The translations under genes were made by a program, and so were the position numbers. Positions 49,135 to 58,365 of a stretch of 64,000 nt of DNA are shown here, piece after piece (position 1 is the stretch's first letter; the number at the start of each line of letters is the position of its first letter). The notes beneath the pieces are model-generated. The model saw only the letters and a list, made by a program, of their open reading frames with translations, was not told the DNA's origin and searched no databases. Origin of the DNA: Erwinia psidii (GTDB lineage: Bacteria > Pseudomonadota > Gammaproteobacteria > Enterobacterales > Enterobacteriaceae); contig NZ_RHHM01000018.1 of NCBI RefSeq assembly GCF_003846135.1, positions 31,231 through 95,230 on the forward strand, in the 5' to 3' direction.

Positions 49135-50592
49135 TTAAACGATGGTTTGAGGAGCTGGATCGTCCTGTAAGTGTTTTTTGAAGTGCTTTTCAATCTGTTC
49201 TAACGTTTTACCCCTCGTTTCCGGCGCGAAGAGCACGGCGAAAATGCCACCGGCGACGCCAACCGCAGCGAAGGCAAAGAACGTCATGGTCAGACCAAAG
49301 CTCTCCAGAAGAATGGGGAACATAAAGGCGATGGAGAAATTGGTCATCTGCATGGCGAAGACTGAAATACCGTTGGCCATGCCACGAATACGCATTGGGA
49401 ACATCTCTGACAGCAGCAGCCAGGTCACCGGTGAAAGTGCGCCCTGTTGAAAGCAAAGAAACACCAGCATGCCAGCCAACACCAGATAGCTACGGAGCAC
49501 ATCAGGATGACCGTTGACCGTCTCTGGCATCAGTAAGGTCACGAGGCCAATCGCCAGCAGTGTACAGGTACAACCAATCTGGCCCACCAGCAGCAGAGGC
49601 CGTCGGCCAAACCGGCTGAGCAGCATAATGCCGACAAAGGTCATGATCACCGAAATCACGCCGTTAGCAATGGTGGCCAGCAGCGAGGCATTGGTCCCCA
49701 GCCCGGTTGCCTGCAACATGGTGGGGGCATAAAACATAATGGTATTGACGCCAGACAGCTGTTGCAGCATGGCGATACCTATCCCCAGTGCCACCAGGCG
49801 CTTCATCCATACTGAAATGGTTTTCTGCCTGCGTGCGTTTTTCTGGCTTTTGGGGTCCATCGATTGACGGATTTCACTCATTTCGCGCTCAACCATTCGT
49901 GAATGGCGGGTTCGCTCCAGCACGTCGCGCGCTTCACGATAGCGCCCATGCATGGCGTACCAGCGCGGCGTATCCGGCAGGAATAACATCCCCACCCACA
50001 AAATCACTGCCGGTACACAGGCCACTCCAAGCATCCAGCGCCAGGTGGTTTCTCCCCCCCACACTTCGTTGATTGCGGCATTACTGGTGTAGGCAATCAG
50101 CTGGCCGGAGACAATCATCAGCTCCTGCAAGGTAACAAACTGCCAGCGGCGGTTGGCCGGTACAATTTCCGCGATGTAAATCGGCACGATAGCCGCCGCG
50201 CCACCTACCGCCAGTCCCAGAATAAAGCGGAAGATAATCATGATGGTAACGTTGGGCGCCATGGCACAGCCCAGCGAGCCAATCATAAAAACGACAGCCA
50301 TGATCAGGATGACTTTTTTACGGCCAAAACGGTCAGCAACGCGGCCCGCAAACACGGCGCCAATCGCCGATCCCAGGATCAAAAAGCTGGTCACCATGCC
50401 GGTGGTCAGGGAAGTGAGGTGCAGATCGTGCTTCATAAAAAGCAGGGCACCTGCTATGACGCCAGTATCATAGCCAAACAGCAATCCTCCCAGCGTGGCT
50501 ACAAAGGCGATTACTTTTACCAGCGGCTCAGTCGGTGGCGATGATGCTCCCGCCGTGCTGCTGGATGACCCGCTATACGATGGTTCAGTCAC
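49135..50592 (-). CDS. Sugar porter-family MFS transporter
   Basis: The 485-residue protein has 12 membrane segments and complete sugar-porter motifs: FGYDTGVIAGALLF, VADRFGRKK, PIYIAEIVPANRRW, LPDTPRWY, QQLSGVNTIMFYAPTM, RFGRRPLLLVG and the C-terminal PETRGKTLEQIE. It is a proton symporter for a hexose, pentose or inositol; relatives include GalP, XylE and IolT-type proteins, and the exact substrate cannot be decided. A Ser/Pro-rich N-terminal tail of about 22 residues is unusual. AGGAG lies 5 nt before the start. Confidence 0.9.
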   Translation of the reverse strand: MTEPSYSGSSSSTAGASSPPTEPLVKVIAFVATLGGLLFGYDTGVIAGALLFMKHDLHLTSLTTGMVTSFLILGSAIGAVFAGRVADRFGRKKVILIMAVVFMIGSLGCAMAPNVTIMIIFRFILGLAVGGAAAIVPIYIAEIVPANRRWQFVTLQELMIVSGQLIAYTSNAAINEVWGGETTWRWMLGVACVPAVILWVGMLFLPDTPRWYAMHGRYREARDVLERTRHSRMVEREMSEIRQSMDPKSQKNARRQKTISVWMKRLVALGIGIAMLQQLSGVNTIMFYAPTMLQATGLGTNASLLATIANGVISVIMTFVGIMLLSRFGRRPLLLVGQIGCTCTLLAIGLVTLLMPETVNGHPDVLRSYLVLAGMLVFLCFQQGALSPVTWLLLSEMFPMRIRGMANGISVFAMQMTNFSIAFMFPILLESFGLTMTFFAFAAVGVAGGIFAVLFAPETRGKTLEQIEKHFKKHLQDDPAPQTIV

Positions 50593-51392
50593 AAGTTACT
50601 CCTGGATAATACTGTGGTGGTTATTGTGTGATAATGATCACATCTGATTTAAATCTAATTCAGACTGGCCATTTTGGTAGCGAAAGCTGTAAATAAATCG
50701 CAGGGCGCGGAAAAACTAAGCAGAACGGCAAGCAAATACCAGGATAGTACCTGCAGTAAATTAATTAGCACGGGATATAACAGTGAATGATTTCGGACGC
50801 AGGCAGAAATACCGCAGCGGAGGCGACAGGAAACATTAATTGTTCTCCTGCACATAATATGTGCCTTACCGCAGATGTGTCCGTCTTCAGTCCTGATGTC
50901 TCCCCCGGATTGAGTATTATGTTCATTCAACCATATCAGGTACGGTTCCATTCTCCGTGTGGTGTTTTCTTCAGGATAGGCGGTGCGGATATAAAACTGT
51001 GCTGACAGATACGTGTTATTTACCATGCCTGTTTTCTTCCAGCCGGGTGTATCTCTGCATTCATGCAACGCGATATGATTAATGCAGCAGGTGCTGTCAG
51101 TGCATGAAGGATGGATAAATATACTTTTTATTTATCATGGATTGCCTTCGCTGCGTCTCCTGCGACAGCGCGGTTGATCTGAAATCTGAGCTACTCTCCG
51201 GGTAATGGAAATATAAACCTGAACCCAAAATAAGAATGACGCTAACGACGCTCTGATTTGCCGATAATTATTTTTAATGCCTGGTTATAAAAGGTAATAA
51301 TATCTGTTTGTAGTGATTAATAAGGGTGAAAATTCACAACGGCACGCTTTGAAGAAGATAAAAAACAGCAGGACGATATGGCGTAATAATCA
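50593..51392. other. AT-rich gap without a gene
   Basis: No coding region is supported in these 800 bp. The first 50 bp carry the sugar porter promoter region. Several short direct and inverted AT-rich tracts occur but no element can be named. Confidence 0.5.
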
Positions 51393-51733
51393 GTGACCCT
51401 TGCTGCGTTGGGCCTTCATTCTGAACCTGTGCGTATTAACAGCACCCTGACAGAGCCATCTGGCGGGTTATTTCACGGCACCTTGCGTCACGTCATCGGT
51501 ATTGCAGGACAGGAGACTGCACTACCAGGGATCACCGTCCTTGTCCCTGCCATCAACATCTGGATATCCGCCGTGTTTTGTTTATGGTAAAGCCGCAACC
51601 GCAGTTCATCCTGCTCACCAGCGCAGTGGGCAGAAGAAACCCGCACCACAATCATGCAAACCACGTCCGCCAGCGCAAGGCTATTGCCGCCACCTACCTG
51701 TCATTGTGCGGTTTCAGGGCCACGGCATGCTCA
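51393..51733 (+). pseudogene. Possible remnant of a glutamine-synthetase-family gene
   Basis: On the plus strand the pieces HVIGIAGQETALPGITVLVPAIN and, in the next frame, QWAEETRTTIMQTT line up with the conserved glutamine-synthetase-family segments H-x-I-AGQ...LP..T....P..N and W-x-E-x-RT...R. The frames are broken by stops, there is no start, and the piece ends where the kinase gene on the other strand begins. Two short similarities are the only basis, so this is tentative. Confidence 0.3.
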
Positions 51734-52594
51734 TCAGCGTCGCGCCAGTTGCAATGCCCCGGACAGGGCATCGTTGCGGGCCGGAACAATTTTCTTGCGC
51801 ATCTCCGGTGCCAGCCAGGGAAATATTGGCCCGGCAAGGCCGCCCATCAGCGCCAGTGGTCGCTGGCTGTCACGGATTAGCGCGTCTGCCATCTGGGCTA
51901 TCTCCGCTGCGCTTTCATTAATCAGTATTTCAGCCAGCGCATCGCCCTGCTGCATGGCATTAAAAACCCACGGCGAAAATTGCCCCCAGTCTCCTGGCGT
52001 GGCGGTTTTACTCCACTGAAGCAGCGCATTCGGTGCGTTATTAAAATGGTTCATGACATTATGACTCAGCCCGCTGCCGGGGAGCAGTCCCTCATGTGCC
52101 TGCAGGGATTTGCGTAGCAGGCGTTGGCCCAACAGTGCGCCGGACCCTTGATCGGAAAGCACCAAACCCCACCCGCCAATATGCCGAAAATGTTCACCGT
52201 CCCAGACCACTCCCTGGCTACCCGTTCCGACAATCAGTACCGCACCCGGTTCACCGTTATGCGCGCCGATACAGGCTATTTCCACATCTGACAGCAGTGT
52301 GACGTGGGCGAAAGGAAAAGGGACAAGATGCAGACGAGCGCTGACGGAGGGCACATTCGCGCCAGCCAGACCCAGCACCGCGGAGGTCTTTTCCCAGGCG
52401 GCTGGCGTAAGGCCGGCGAGCTGAAGGATGTGCCTGAACAGGGAATTAAGTGTCAGTAGCGCGGTGTCAAAGTCGGAATAAACATTAGCCGCACCACTTT
52501 TGCATTCGGCCAGCACTCTGCCATCAGCCGTGGCGAGCCGTGCACGGCAGTGCGTGCCGCCGCCATCTACCCCGAGTAAAAATTCAGATTGCAT
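51734..52594 (-). CDS. BadF/BcrA-type ATPase, N-acetylglucosamine/glucosamine kinase-like
   Basis: The 286-residue protein has the ASKHA sugar-kinase fold: phosphate-1 motif LLGVDGGGTHCRARL at the start, SDVEIACIGAH, the phosphate-2 motif GAVLIVGTGSQGVVW, GGWGLVLSDQGSGALLG and LALMGGLAGP. It resembles N-acetylglucosamine or glucosamine kinases of the BadF/BadG family, which feed amino sugars into the hexosamine pathway. The neighbours that often go with it (transporter, aminotransferase or phosphatase) are missing; the adjacent sequence is decayed. Confidence 0.85.
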   Translation of the reverse strand: MQSEFLLGVDGGGTHCRARLATADGRVLAECKSGAANVYSDFDTALLTLNSLFRHILQLAGLTPAAWEKTSAVLGLAGANVPSVSARLHLVPFPFAHVTLLSDVEIACIGAHNGEPGAVLIVGTGSQGVVWDGEHFRHIGGWGLVLSDQGSGALLGQRLLRKSLQAHEGLLPGSGLSHNVMNHFNNAPNALLQWSKTATPGDWGQFSPWVFNAMQQGDALAEILINESAAEIAQMADALIRDSQRPLALMGGLAGPIFPWLAPEMRKKIVPARNDALSGALQLARR

Positions 52595-53020
52595 GATCCT
52601 CCCGTGACCGGCTATGTTGCATAAATCACTAAAAATTAAGACTTATTTTCAAGTTGTTACCATAAGATAAAAAAATGTAAACCGCAATAATAAGCTGAAA
52701 GGTGTTATTCAGACAGAATCAACAGATTATTGATGAAACCCAGAGGCCAGCCGTGTTTTTACCAAAAAAAGTGGCGATTGGCTTATATCTGGCTCTGGCG
52801 CAGGCGATGTGGGAAGTGCTTATGATCAGGGCTGTGGTGCAGAGAGGCAAATGGCGACGTGGATAGTGAAACACAGCAAAACGGCTCGCCGCAGAGGGGA
52901 TTATTGCCTGTCCTGAGATTAATATCCCAGCCATGCCGGGCGCGGTTGATGCAATCTACATCCGACGGGCGTCGGGATAGCAATTTACTGCTTATCATCC
53001 TGACCATGGCTGGCAGGCGG
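52595..53020. other. Gap between kinase and small lipoprotein genes
   Basis: These 426 bp include the kinase promoter side (AT-rich, 52615-52690). A plus-strand frame without a start (about 52715-52866) reads FLPKKVAIGLYLALAQAMWE and ends after 50 codons; it looks coding but is not recognised and may be a remnant. Confidence 0.35.
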
Positions 53021-53221
53021 TTAATTGACACGGGTTTCTTCACCGCCCCGGTCGCGATAAACCTCACCGCACATCAACACTGCATCGGGACGCCGTTGAT
53101 GAATACGTTCGGCAATACGTTGGCATGCTTCACGCGAGGGAAAAATATGTTCGGATACTGGCAGGGCGTCACAGGCATCGTGACCGCACGCACTGACGAG
53201 TAAAACGAAGCCAATCAGCAT
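53021..53221 (-). CDS. Small cysteine-rich lipoprotein
   Basis: The 66-residue protein begins with a short hydrophobic signal and lipobox VSAC (C12), so it should be a small lipid-anchored envelope protein. The mature part has three further cysteines (C17, C33, C51), which may form disulfides. A GGAG ribosome-binding site lies 7 nt before the ATG. I do not recognise a named family. The lack of known homology leaves some doubt, but signal, lipobox and ribosome-binding site together support a real gene. Confidence 0.65.
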   Translation of the reverse strand: MLIGFVLLVSACGHDACDALPVSEHIFPSREACQRIAERIHQRRPDAVLMCGEVYRDRGGEETRVN

Positions 53222-53366
53222 AACCCACTCCGTTAACGTACCGGACCAGAACTCAGTATAGGCTATGCGCTGAACGACCGTTATTTCAATGATCGATGCC
53301 AGCGATAACGGCGGAAATTATTTACCTGGCAAACAGCTCCTTAGCTGTGTTTTGTTACACGCAAAT

Positions 53367-53403
53367 CCGATCCAGCCTTGCCAGGTGGTAAGGCCGGATC
53401 GGC
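53367..53403 (-). terminator. Terminator-like hairpin after yjbE
   Basis: On the minus strand the imperfect stem CCGATCCGGCCTT / AAGGCTGGATCGG is followed by ATTTGC. It lies 20 bp after the yjbE stop. Confidence 0.6.
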
Positions 53404-53423
53404 TTATTGTTAAAGTAAAATGA

Positions 53424-53678
53424 TCAATGCTGGGTGTTGGTCGTGGTGGTGCTGGTCGCTGTGGCGGTGGAACCATCGTTACCGTCACCACCACCGCCCA
53501 TTGTTGCCAGAGCCACACCCAGGAGCGCGGCAACCACGCCAGGGCCCATTGCATTTGAGTTACCATCTGCAACGGTGGTGGCTGCACTTCCTGCGGCTTC
53601 TCCGGTGGCGGGTACGGCGTAAACAGGGCTGGTGGCTGCAGCCATCATCAACAGTAAAGACACGTTTATTTTTTTCAT
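53424..53678 (-). CDS. yjbE: YjbE-like secreted small protein
   Basis: The 84-residue protein has a signal peptide ending near VYA and a mature part rich in Ala, Gly and Thr: GEAAGSAATTVADGNSNAM, GVALATMGGGGDGN and a Thr-rich tail. E. coli YjbE has the same GEAAGSAATSV start, the GVALAATGGGDG block and a poly-Thr end. In E. coli yjbEFGH influences extracellular polysaccharide and is part of the Rcs response. No yjbF, yjbG or yjbH follows here; the gene is alone with its own terminator. AGGA lies 8-9 nt before the start. Confidence 0.8.
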   Translation of the reverse strand: MKKINVSLLLMMAAATSPVYAVPATGEAAGSAATTVADGNSNAMGPGVVAALLGVALATMGGGGDGNDGSTATATSTTTTNTQH

Positions 53679-54221
53679 TTTTTAATCCTGGAAAGGTATT
53701 TAAGAAACAACACCAAGAGAATAATTTTAATTTTTTATTTTTAAAACAGAGGAATAAATCACCGTAATATCTGATCCTGATTACCAGGAGAGATAAACAG
53801 TGCCAGCTGTTGTTAGATAAAAACAGCATGATGTCTGATGAATAAAACGAACAGGGAATAATTGTTGATGTCCTGATGGGAACAGAGGGGATTTATTACG
53901 GAATTATCTTATTTAAGCCGAAACGGATTTTTTGTCGGCTAACAGGCTTTGCTGGATATAAATAAGTGCCATATATAAATCAAGTAACCCTGTGATTTTA
54001 AGATTAAACGCTGGCGCTGTTTTTGGGCTGTTATCATTTTTTCTTAAGCAGGTGAAATGTGTGGCAAGATTGTTGACTGTAAACAGATGTTAATATCATG
54101 CTGGGAATAACCTTTTAGAGATAAGAATAATCTTAGTTTTTAAGTTCAACTGCATATTTTAAGAACTCGATAAGTATCCTGTGGCCTACTGAGATGATTC
54201 TTTCCATGCAGAGGTAACTTT
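53679..54221. other. AT-rich gap between yjbE and methyltransferase gene
   Basis: The 543-bp divergent intergenic region is AT-rich and has no supported gene. It must hold both promoters. No operator could be identified with confidence. Confidence 0.5.
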
Positions 54222-54809
54222 ATGTTGTTGACGGCGTTTTCATGGATTAAAGATAAAACCGGTTATTTGCAGGAATTTATCGCCGAACCCCGCAAAACGG
54301 GTACAATTGCTCCGTCCTCAATGTCGCTGTGCACAACCATGTCCGATGCCGTGGACTGGAACCGCTGCCAGCAGATCGCAGAGCTGGGCGCTGGTGATGG
54401 TGTGCTGACCCGCCATTTGCTGGCACGGATGCGGCCAGATGCCAGACTGTTGGCATTTGAAACCAATCCTCGCTTTCATGCCAGACTTGCAGAAATTGAC
54501 GATGCGCGTCTGGAGGTAACAGGACGCTCCGCGGAGACGCTGAATGGGGAATATGACGCGATTTTCTCCGGGTTGCCATTGCTCTCACTGCCTCATTCGG
54601 TAAGGCATGGCATTCTGGCGCGCGCATCCTCTCAGTTAAGCCCACAGGGAATGTTTATTCAGTTTCAGTACACCTCGCTTTCCGAGCCCCTGCTCTCAGG
54701 CTATTTTGCGTGGAACCGTACCCGTGTATTACGCAATCTGCCACCTGCGTGGGTCTATTGCTGCCGCGCCTCCAACGGCCTGTCCCGCCAGCGCTGTGGC
54801 ATTGCCTGA
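54222..54809 (+). CDS. SAM-dependent methyltransferase, phospholipid N-methyltransferase-like
   Basis: The 195-residue protein opens with FIAEPRKTGTIAPSS, a hallmark of PmtA-like phospholipid N-methyltransferases, and has the SAM-binding motif IAELGAGDGVLTRHLL, then FETNPRF and DAIFSGLPLLSLP. PmtA makes N-methylated phosphatidylethanolamines, but many homologues in enterobacteria have no tested role. The last 13 residues after WVYCCRA look unlike family ends and may result from a late frameshift. GAGGT precedes the start. Confidence 0.78.
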   Translation: MLLTAFSWIKDKTGYLQEFIAEPRKTGTIAPSSMSLCTTMSDAVDWNRCQQIAELGAGDGVLTRHLLARMRPDARLLAFETNPRFHARLAEIDDARLEVTGRSAETLNGEYDAIFSGLPLLSLPHSVRHGILARASSQLSPQGMFIQFQYTSLSEPLLSGYFAWNRTRVLRNLPPAWVYCCRASNGLSRQRCGIA

Positions 54810-54887
54810 GAAGCCCGATGCGATAATGGGATGGCAATCTCTGCCATCTCTGCCAGGCTTAATATTTATCCACCACAGGAGGAGAAA

Positions 54888-55118
54888 ATGAGTGTTGAAA
54901 CTGAGTTACCTGTTTCAAATGAGCAGGAAGTCTGCAATATCATTGGTAAAGCGGTGGTTGACCTGAGCATGACAGGACAGCCTGTCAATAAAGCCACGCT
55001 GGTGCTGAAGCTGTTAGCAATGGCCGATCAGGATAATGATGAAGAGCGTATTTTGCTTTACTGGATTGCCCGTAAGGCAATTAACCAGCCACACAAATTT
55101 GCTTCAGCGACATATTAA
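54888..55118 (+). CDS. YmgB/AriR-family biofilm regulator
   Basis: The ATG at 54888 with GGAGGAG upstream gives 76 residues. The protein matches the YmgB/AriR family, small helical dimers; typical is the IIGKAVVDLSMTGQPVNKATLVLKLL region and the end EERILLYWIARKAI. E. coli AriR affects biofilm formation and acid resistance and is linked to the Rcs pathway through the blue-light regulator system. Here it stands between the methyltransferase and a convergent acyltransferase. Confidence 0.82.
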   Translation: MSVETELPVSNEQEVCNIIGKAVVDLSMTGQPVNKATLVLKLLAMADQDNDEERILLYWIARKAINQPHKFASATY

Positions 55119-55146
55119 AGCATGTGGCAATCCGGCGGTCTGCCAG

Positions 55147-55179
55147 AAGAGCGGTCGCTTGTGAAAGTGACCGTTCTTA
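55147..55179. terminator. Hairpin between ymgB-like gene and acyltransferase
   Basis: The inverted repeat AAGAGCGGTC / GACCGTTCTT (one G-U pair) lies between two convergent stop codons and probably terminates both transcripts. Confidence 0.55.
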
Positions 55180-55184
55180 CAATA

Positions 55185-56222
55185 TCAGGTTATTTTGCGT
55201 AACCAGGGGACCAACCGCAGTAGCCAGACGATCCCCGCAGAGATAAGAAAGCACACTAACGCGACCAGTGGGATTGTCAGAGCGGAGTAGTAACCTTCAA
55301 AATTAATATTCAGAACCGATAACATCGTCTCCAGCACAATAATGTGTACGAAGAAAATTCCCAGGCTCAGCCGGGATAAGCCCCGTACCAGATTAAACGC
55401 CCATTTATTCCAGCGAAATCCGGCATTCAGCAACATAAAGAAACCGGCTAACGATATCACCACCAGTGTCGGCGCTGAATAAAACAGAAAGACACCGTTG
55501 GGTGAAAATGTGCTGATCGAGAGTGAATAGGTCATTACCGCGGTTAATACTGACGAAATAATAAATATAACGCCCGAGATGGTCACTTTGGGGTTAATAT
55601 TAAAACGTCTCACCACACCGCCAATAATGTAAAATCCTGATAAATAAATTAATTTATCGATATTGCTGGGGGAGGGGATGGGCAATCCTTCAATCAGGTT
55701 CACTTTCACATTATCAAACAGCATATAAACTGATGCGAAAATAAACCAGACGGTGAGGGTATAGTTGACACGTTGCTGGCTACCATTCTGTATAAAGGTG
55801 TTCAGTAGTGGCGTCACCAGATACAGCAGGATTAGGGTGTAAATAAACCACAGGTGCGGATAGGCTGGTTTGCTGAGCAGCTCCAGAAAACTGATTTTTA
55901 CGTTGCTGGCATTGACCTGCTGATTATAAACCAGATAAATAACCGACCAGGCCACCAGAGGAATAACCAGGCTCATTACTCGCTTTTTAAGCGTGCTGAG
56001 CAGCGATTCATTCTTGTTAAGTGAGTGATAGCCAGCAATCAACAAAAAAAGTGGAAAAGCGATGCGTCCCAACACTTCATACATGACAGAAACCGACCAT
56101 GCCAGATGAAAATAGCTGAAAGGGCCGGCTGCCGTATGCAACAGAATGACCAGAAATGTCGCCACCAGAGTCAGTAGCTTAAGATTGATGCTTTTAAACG
56201 CTTGGGTCCTTGTTACTGTCAT
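55185..56222 (-). CDS. Acyltransferase 3-family membrane protein
   Basis: The 345-residue protein has about ten membrane segments and the acyltransferase-3 layout seen in OafA, WecH and OpgC: VATFLVILLHTAAGPF with the conserved histidine near residue 29, FPLFLLIAGYHSLNK with an Arg/Lys-rich loop after it, and LWFIYTLILLYLVTPLL. Such proteins O-acylate cell-surface glycans. It is a single gene, not next to polysaccharide genes, so the glycan it modifies is unknown. Confidence 0.82.
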   Translation of the reverse strand: MTVTRTQAFKSINLKLLTLVATFLVILLHTAAGPFSYFHLAWSVSVMYEVLGRIAFPLFLLIAGYHSLNKNESLLSTLKKRVMSLVIPLVAWSVIYLVYNQQVNASNVKISFLELLSKPAYPHLWFIYTLILLYLVTPLLNTFIQNGSQQRVNYTLTVWFIFASVYMLFDNVKVNLIEGLPIPSPSNIDKLIYLSGFYIIGGVVRRFNINPKVTISGVIFIISSVLTAVMTYSLSISTFSPNGVFLFYSAPTLVVISLAGFFMLLNAGFRWNKWAFNLVRGLSRLSLGIFFVHIIVLETMLSVLNINFEGYYSALTIPLVALVCFLISAGIVWLLRLVPWLRKIT

Positions 56223-56339
56223 GCTTTTCAGCGGCCTGTCAGATAATCGTCAATAAGCTAAAGGTAACATATTCCGCTGCTCTGCCGTATCGTTGGCTAA
56301 GAAAAAAGCATCCTGTATCAGGTGTTTTGTTGTCCGGCG

Positions 56340-57260
56340 TGACTTCCAGCAACAGGCCGCCTACACGACCTGGTTTGCCGACTTGGCCTCTCCCATCCCT
56401 GGGGGGATTAATGCCACTTTCGCACCGGATATACTGAAGCTGGGCCGTTTGCAGGTCCGCGTTCATGACGGCACGCTGATTGATACTGAAAATGCCAACA
56501 ACCAGCCACCGGTGCTGTCACTTGAGCATGAATCGCATGACGTGGTAGTGGTTCTGGTACTTCCGGTGGTAGCTACCTGAAATCCGATGAGGTGGCCGAA
56601 CGCCTGGTACGTTTTCGCCAGTGCTGGCGGGATGTCCGCAATACCTTTGGCGAAGACATCCGCCAGATTGCGGTGATGCAACCAGAGCTGACGCTGCGTT
56701 TTGCCCATCAGAACAACAGTGATTACCTGACCTGCCCGGTGGCCCGTCTTCAGCAGGATCCGCAGGGGATATGGGCACCGGATAACACCTTTCTTCCTCC
56801 GCTACTGGCGATTCAGGGTAGCCGCTGGCTGATGATCCAGTTACGCGCGCGTCTGAACCGTCTGATGACCATGCGTCGTGAAAGCAATGAGCGGATGGCT
56901 GATTTTGCCGTGGCTGACGTTTCCCTGTTCTGGTTGCTCAATGCCCTGAACAGCGCAGAACCCGTGCTCGGACAGTTTCAGCGATACCCGCAAAGCCCGC
57001 CTGAGCGTCTGTATCCTGAGCTGGCACGCCTGTTGACGCTCTCACTGGAACACCAGGTGAGTGCTATTCCTGTCTGGCAGCATCAGCAACTGAATAACGT
57101 CTTCCCGCCGCTCTTTGACCTGCTGGGCGACCTGCCGGAAGCCAGTCTGCCGTCGCGGGTGGTGGCAGTCGAACTCGACTATGACCCACGCCTTCACGTT
57201 TGGCAGGCCCGTCTGCATGAACCGCGTTTGCGTGAAGGGGCCGATTCCCGTGGTGTCTGA
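56340..57260 (+). pseudogene. tssK: tssK pseudogene, frameshifted and truncated
   Basis: Two overlapping frames together give most of a TssK. The first (56344-56580) reads FQQQAAYTTWFADL... ILKLGRLQVRVHDGTLIDTEN and the second (about 56550-57260) continues SYLKSDEVAERLVRF... MRRESNERMADFAVADVSLFWLLNALNS... EASLPSRVVAVELD. A single-base shift near 56550 separates them. The start is missing, and about 105 C-terminal residues are gone compared with the intact tssK at 60466. It is not an exact copy: the first part is rather different from the intact gene while the middle is close, so it is a divergent allele or an earlier T6SS gene. Confidence 0.85.
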
Positions 57261-57541
57261 GCAGAAGTGATATCCGAGTGAAAAAACGACGCCATACTCA
57301 ACCACAGGGTATTCCGGCGTGCTGGACATGTCCCCGTTGCTGGCGGCAGTACTGTGGTGCCAGACCCTGTCCCGTTTGTTTCAGACCCACCGGCGCAACA
57401 GTAACCTTTCTGTATTCCGCTACCGACCACCAACCGAACCTACCCGCTAACGCCTGACTGAGCCGCCATTTGTACCCTGCCACGCTGCCCGTGCCGGGAC
57501 GGCTCATGCCAGCGTGTCGTCTGGCGGTAAGAAGTAACATC

Positions 57542-57768
57542 ATGTATGCAAAATCCTTTCTTGCCCTGTACGGCAACGACCGTCTGACCGGTGCCCGTAC
57601 CGTGCAGACCGCCCTTACGACCGCTATACATGCCACTTGTGTGGCAGTGCCCTGCAGTACCATCCTGAATACGACACCGAACGCCCGTGGTTTGAACACC
57701 GGCACGATACGCTGATGGAGAACGGGCGACAGCTCATTCACCGGCGGCTGAGGTATGTATGGTACTGA
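57542..57768 (+). pseudogene. Remnant of a zinc-ribbon protein gene
   Basis: From the ATG at 57542 the frame reads MYAKSFLALYGNDRLTGAR and loses similarity near 57620. The adjacent frame continues PYDRYTCHLCGSALQYHPEY and DTERPWFEH to a stop at 57768. Together they resemble a putative zinc-ribbon protein often found near enterobacterial T6SS or mobile genes; the family's function is unknown. A frameshift and a shortened C-terminus make it a pseudogene. The 281 bp before it (57261-57541) hold only unrecognised broken frames. Confidence 0.6.
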
Positions 57769-58365
57769 CGTGATGCTTGCGTAAAATCCAGTCGCTGCAT
57801 TTCCTTTCTTCTGACGAAAACAAATAAGCTCCGTTTAAGTGAAAAATAAAAAATGATGAAAACCTGAAAATGTCGTCAGTTTTTCACATGCTCAGTCACG
57901 TCCTGCTTCTCATTTTTGATAAAATTACAAAATCAGACATTTTGCGCCATTGATGGCATTTTGTATAAATCCGTCCCCCAAGTTAAATTGATCATTTGCT
58001 GAACACCCTTATTCCATAGGTCCTGAAGGGTTTGCCCAGGAAAATTCTTATAAATCAGAAGGATGATCTGTGATTGTTAAAAGCATGAAATGTAATATTT
58101 TGTTACATATTTTTGTTTTCGATCGGGCGTGGACCGTTCCTACACTCTGGCTATTGGGTTTTATCCGAAATTTTCATTTTCAGACTAATGCTCAAAAAAT
58201 GCAGTGTCGATATGCTGGTGGATGGAATGCGCCCGCTTTTTAGTTCCGGGATTTTTATTTACGTCGGATGACGTGACCGGAAAGTTGTTCTGGCAGGGTA
58301 ATTTTTTCTTATTTATTTCTCACTGGCATTGACCGTTTCTATCACTCCATAGAACAGGGGCAGCC
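57769..58365. other. Intergenic region upstream of the T6SS operon
   Basis: These 597 bp are AT-rich and contain no gene. They must include the tssB promoter. I looked for a sigma-54 type GG/GC element and saw no convincing match. Confidence 0.5.

Noticed and set aside
51502..52019. Plus-strand frames of 121-139 codons running into the kinase gene.
   Set aside because: The larger part is antisense to the amino-sugar kinase; only the short piece before 51733 has possible family similarity and is listed as a remnant.
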